A program made the position numbers and the translations under genes. A DNA stretch of 64,000 bases from positions 51,619-115,618 of the forward strand of contig NZ_JACJSF010000021.1 in assembly GCF_014698035.1 (NCBI RefSeq), read 5' to 3'. The DNA is from Desmonostoc muscorum FACHB-395 (GTDB lineage: Bacteria; Cyanobacteriota; Cyanobacteriia; Cyanobacteriales; Nostocaceae). Below the pieces are notes generated by a model that was given only the letters and a program-made list of their open reading frames with translations, was not told the DNA's origin and ran no database searches. Positions 61,563-64,000 of the stretch are shown piece after piece. Numbering within the stretch: the first letter of the stretch is position 1; every line of letters starts with the position of its first letter.

Positions 61563-62318
61563 GTGGCGCGAAACAGGAGTATAGATACGTTGCTAAAGCT
61601 TTCTCCAGAATCTCCTCTATTTTTTGTCTTAATTATTATTAGTTTTTTAATAGTAACTTTGTCAACTTGGTTATCATCTAAACCGTTTATTTTAAAACCA
61701 TTTGGGTTGAATGATATTATCCAAATACTCACATTACAGTTATTTATCTCTTTATTATTAGAGCGTTCTTTAGAAGTTTTTATAACTACTTGGCGCGGCC
61801 CATTCATTGAACAATTAGATATTAGTATTCAACAAGAAAAGGCTCTTATCTCCGAGAAACTAAGACTTATGGAAGTCCAACAACAACAGCTTCCTTCTTT
61901 TGAATCAAATCAAACCAGTGGACTACCACCTGAAGGAATGAGTTTAGAACAGCAAATTATCCAGAATTTTACGCAAAACGAACAGGAATCATTAAAAATA
62001 TTCAAGCCACAAATGGATAATTTAAATGAAAAAGAGCGCCAAAAAACAGCTTATAAATCTGATACACGAGTAATTGCTCTATGGACATCCCTTTTATTTG
62101 GACTTTTAATGAGCGCAATAGGTATTCGCTCAATTGAGCCACTTGTAGTTCTTGATTTCGATAATCCAATTCAAGTAATTATTTTCCGTTGTTTAGATGC
62201 GTTACTGACAGGAGGTTTAATAGCTGGAGGTAGCGAGGGAATTCATAAGCTTATAAAAGTTTTCATTGACTTTATGGAAGCCACATCTAAACAAATCAAA
62301 AATCAAGGATTATCTTGA
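61563..62318 (+). CDS. Membrane protein with C-terminal transmembrane pair, unknown function
   Basis: A 251-aa protein starting at a GTG. Two N-terminal hydrophobic segments lie at about 18-38 (PLFFVLIIISFLIVTLSTWL) and about 50-66. A coiled-coil-prone hydrophilic stretch (about 80-165, rich in Gln and Glu) follows, then two C-terminal helices (about 170-185 and about 205-228) with the small-residue motif TGGLIAGGSEGIHK. I do not recognise the family. It lies alone on the plus strand, facing the MOSC-type gene. A scaffold or pore-like role is only a guess. Confidence 0.65.
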   Translation: MARNRSIDTLLKLSPESPLFFVLIIISFLIVTLSTWLSSKPFILKPFGLNDIIQILTLQLFISLLLERSLEVFITTWRGPFIEQLDISIQQEKALISEKLRLMEVQQQQLPSFESNQTSGLPPEGMSLEQQIIQNFTQNEQESLKIFKPQMDNLNEKERQKTAYKSDTRVIALWTSLLFGLLMSAIGIRSIEPLVVLDFDNPIQVIIFRCLDALLTGGLIAGGSEGIHKLIKVFIDFMEATSKQIKNQGLS

Positions 62319-62393
62319 TCCAAAGAAGCATTTTATTTTCCAGAATGCCGGAGAATCTTGCAATTACTATGATAATTAAATAAACAATATCTA

Positions 62394-63173
62394 TTATAAA
62401 TATATGTTGCAATTTCTCCATGAATAATTCTTAATATCTACATAATTTTTATTTAAATCTTTCTCTACATTTGTCTCTGCTAAAACCTTAACTCCTTCAG
62501 TTTCCAACTTATTTTTTTGTTGGTTCACATAATTTATTAAATAACCTTTAGAGTCTAATATTCTATGTATTGGATAATCAGTAGCCGAGGTTTTTTTCAA
62601 ATATGTAGGAATAGCTCTTAGATAACTATTATCAACTCCTATAGCTTTAATTATCTGCTTATATGTAACTACTTTTCCAATGGGAATTTTGATGATAAAA
62701 TCTAGAAATCGTTCATAAGGATTTTCAGATAATGCTGGAAATTTATGAACTTGAACCTGAAATTTACTACCAACTTGAATTTGACCTGATTTAGTAACTA
62801 CGCCTAAGATTCCTCTTTTACCCTTGATGCTCTTGAATGATTCTACTAAGTGGGCTATTCGCTTACACGGTTCGCAGTAAAAAGTTAGACGAATTGCCGC
62901 ACCACTTTCAAAAGTTAGTAGAGATCCAGGAATAAATTTATCAAATCCTATACCTGTAACTACAATATTTTCTCGCAATTGTCCTGGTTGAATTGATAAG
63001 TCTAAAATATCTTCATACCTAACAATTAAAACTTGCCTAGTACTTATCGGATCGGCATTAATATCTTCTTCTATACCATAACCTAACTTGAAATTTAATG
63101 TTTTAAGCTCTACCATCGCAGAAGCTGGTTTTACCTTAGTGAAAAGATGCGTTATTGAGAGAGCCATATTCAT
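62394..63173 (-). CDS. MOSC domain fused to alkyltransferase-like (ATL) domain
   Basis: A 259-aa protein. The N-terminal about 135 residues are MOSC-like: DLSIQPGQLRENIVVTGI and LTFYCEPCKRIAHLV with the conserved cysteine region. The C-terminal part (about 150-235) matches the DNA-binding domain of O6-alkylguanine transferases: NPYERFLDFIIKIPIGKVVT, YKQIIKAIG and DYPIHRILDSKG. In the latter the active-site PCHR reads PIHR, so the alkyl-accepting Cys is missing and it resembles ATL proteins that only recognise damage. It lies 18 bp after the fibrillin gene on the same strand. Function of the fusion is unknown. Confidence 0.8.
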   Translation of the reverse strand: MNMALSITHLFTKVKPASAMVELKTLNFKLGYGIEEDINADPISTRQVLIVRYEDILDLSIQPGQLRENIVVTGIGFDKFIPGSLLTFESGAAIRLTFYCEPCKRIAHLVESFKSIKGKRGILGVVTKSGQIQVGSKFQVQVHKFPALSENPYERFLDFIIKIPIGKVVTYKQIIKAIGVDNSYLRAIPTYLKKTSATDYPIHRILDSKGYLINYVNQQKNKLETEGVKVLAETNVEKDLNKNYVDIKNYSWRNCNIYL

Positions 63174-63191
63174 TCATCGGCGCGATCAATT

Positions 63192-63857
63192 TTAAATTGA
63201 GGAGCTGAATTCAGGTAACTCATGGGATTTACTAAGAATGAATAAACTTCCATCTCCTCCACGTCCAATTCTTAAGGTTTCATCTAAATAAGTAATGTCT
63301 AATGTCGCAGCTCTGCTAGTAGGATTATTAGCTGAGACAACCTTAAATGGGTTTAATCGAGGAGTATTAATACCAACAATTTTTTCAATTGATAGGTAGC
63401 GTTTGTCAAAATAAACGTTAAGGCGTTTGTTAGGTAGAGGTTCTAAATCTTCTTTGGCTGGCTCAAAGCTAGCTGTTACTTTAACATATCCTGATACTAT
63501 CCCCAGAGGATGTTTAACCTTAGCTAGATTGAAAAACAATTTATTTGCAACATCAATTACTTGATAAACTTTACCAAGCTTTAAGCCCAATGGGAGAGAA
63601 GCTAAAGACCGGATTTCTCTAGCAGTGGAGTATTGCAGTTGCCAAGCTCCGTTTAACAAATGAGTCGCGTTGATCAGAGGATTAAGATTCGGATTGACGC
63701 TCTCTAGTTCCGTCGTCAATTCTTCAATTTCTTCGGCTAAGGTTTTGTCTAGCTTCAAATCGGTAACAGGAGAGCCATCGCTCTTAGCTTGAATCTCCTC
63801 AAGCTTGGCTTGTAATTTTTCCTTAAGCAATACATGGGCTAAGTAGCGATCGCACAT
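63192..63857 (-). CDS. PAP/fibrillin family protein
   Basis: A 221-aa protein with the lipocalin-like PAP/fibrillin fold. LLNGAWQLQYSTAREIRSLA (about 87-106) is the family's hallmark strand; KLFFNLAKVKHPLGIVSGYV and TLDITYLDETLRIGRGGDGS are also conserved. An N-terminal helical region (about 10-65) precedes it. Homologs associate with thylakoid or lipid-droplet membranes and bind lipids or quinones. It is the first gene of a minus-strand pair with the MOSC-ATL gene. The start overlaps a GCGATCGC site. Confidence 0.9.
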   Translation of the reverse strand: MCDRYLAHVLLKEKLQAKLEEIQAKSDGSPVTDLKLDKTLAEEIEELTTELESVNPNLNPLINATHLLNGAWQLQYSTAREIRSLASLPLGLKLGKVYQVIDVANKLFFNLAKVKHPLGIVSGYVKVTASFEPAKEDLEPLPNKRLNVYFDKRYLSIEKIVGINTPRLNPFKVVSANNPTSRAATLDITYLDETLRIGRGGDGSLFILSKSHELPEFSSSI

Positions 63858-64000
63858 TTTAAATTAGTCTTTGGATGAACTGAACCTGCTGCTTACAGCA
63901 GTTCCGGCTGTTATGAGGTACAGTAGCAGCAATTAGCAAACCAGTTTCTTAAATGTTGAGGATTTATTAAGTCGAGTGCAACTGATATTAGTTTATCAAC
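63858..64000. other. Right-edge intergenic sequence
   Basis: 143 bp with a short CTGCTGCTTACAGCAG palindrome at about 63889-63904. No gene start is seen on either strand before the window ends. It probably holds the promoter of the fibrillin gene. Confidence 0.35.

Overview
The window looks like chromosome from a filamentous, heterocyst-forming cyanobacterium (Nostoc/Anabaena group). GCGATCGC (HIP1) sites are frequent, intergenic regions carry heptamer tandem repeats and dispersed palindromic repeats typical of that group, and the genes include a HepA/HepC heterocyst-envelope locus, a PatA-like PATAN response regulator, a Tab2/Atab2 protein and a PAP/fibrillin protein. No rRNA, tRNA, CRISPR array, intact insertion sequence or prophage (capsid, terminase, integrase) was seen.

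Region 1 (1-19197, all minus strand) is an exopolysaccharide island that matches the heterocyst envelope polysaccharide (HEP) island of Anabaena in content and order. Read in the direction of transcription it has a glucose-1-phosphate cytidylyltransferase, an L-2-hydroxyglutarate-oxidase-like flavoenzyme, an SDR epimerase, a sugar C-methyltransferase, a GT2, a PhyH dioxygenase, an RfbC-type epimerase, a glycosyltransferase, a SAF-domain oxidoreductase, a GT4, a Wzc-like chain-length/kinase protein, HepC, HepA and a further glycosyltransferase. Nucleotide sugars are made and modified, assembled on a lipid carrier, length-controlled and exported. A 206-bp MITE with perfect inverted ends sits inside it.

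Region 2 (19578-25700) holds a vWA / PP2C / atypical kinase-TPR triad of the TerY-P type, a PATAN-receiver regulator and a truncated VapB antitoxin. Region 3 (25994-30746) is housekeeping: pheT, a YciI protein, a Tab2 homolog and a MazEF-type toxin-antitoxin pair with a palindromic operator.

Region 4 (30954-60272) is a contractile injection system of the extracellular/thylakoid-anchored type known from multicellular cyanobacteria. The minus-strand block encodes the baseplate, spike, tip, a tube-initiator-like protein, a huge repeat protein with a tape-measure-like motif and a tube protein. The plus-strand block (51137-57933) encodes the terminator cap, sheath, two tube proteins, two small assembly proteins and an FHA protein. 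Between them are a DUF4157 protein with a possible cargo tail, a pseudokinase fused to a PstS-like domain, a zinc-ribbon/FHA protein and a histidine kinase/response regulator pair. A CHASE2 Ser/Thr kinase follows. No AAA+ ATPase of the Afp15 type is present.

The most interesting signals are in region 4. (i) A DUF6760 coding region has no start codon and follows a G-run in the -1 frame of a chaperone-like gene, which suggests frameshifting like that of phage tail chaperones. (ii) An FHA protein ends in a methylglyoxal-synthase fold that has lost its catalytic residues. (iii) A pseudokinase is joined across a membrane helix to a phosphate-binding-like domain. (iv) A 79-aa and a 1106-aa protein share a C-terminal motif. 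(v) Kinase and FHA genes cluster as they do in threonine-phosphorylation control of type VI secretion. Region 5 (60306-63857) has a small MITE, tandem small secreted peptides, a membrane protein, a MOSC domain fused to an alkyltransferase-like domain, and a fibrillin.
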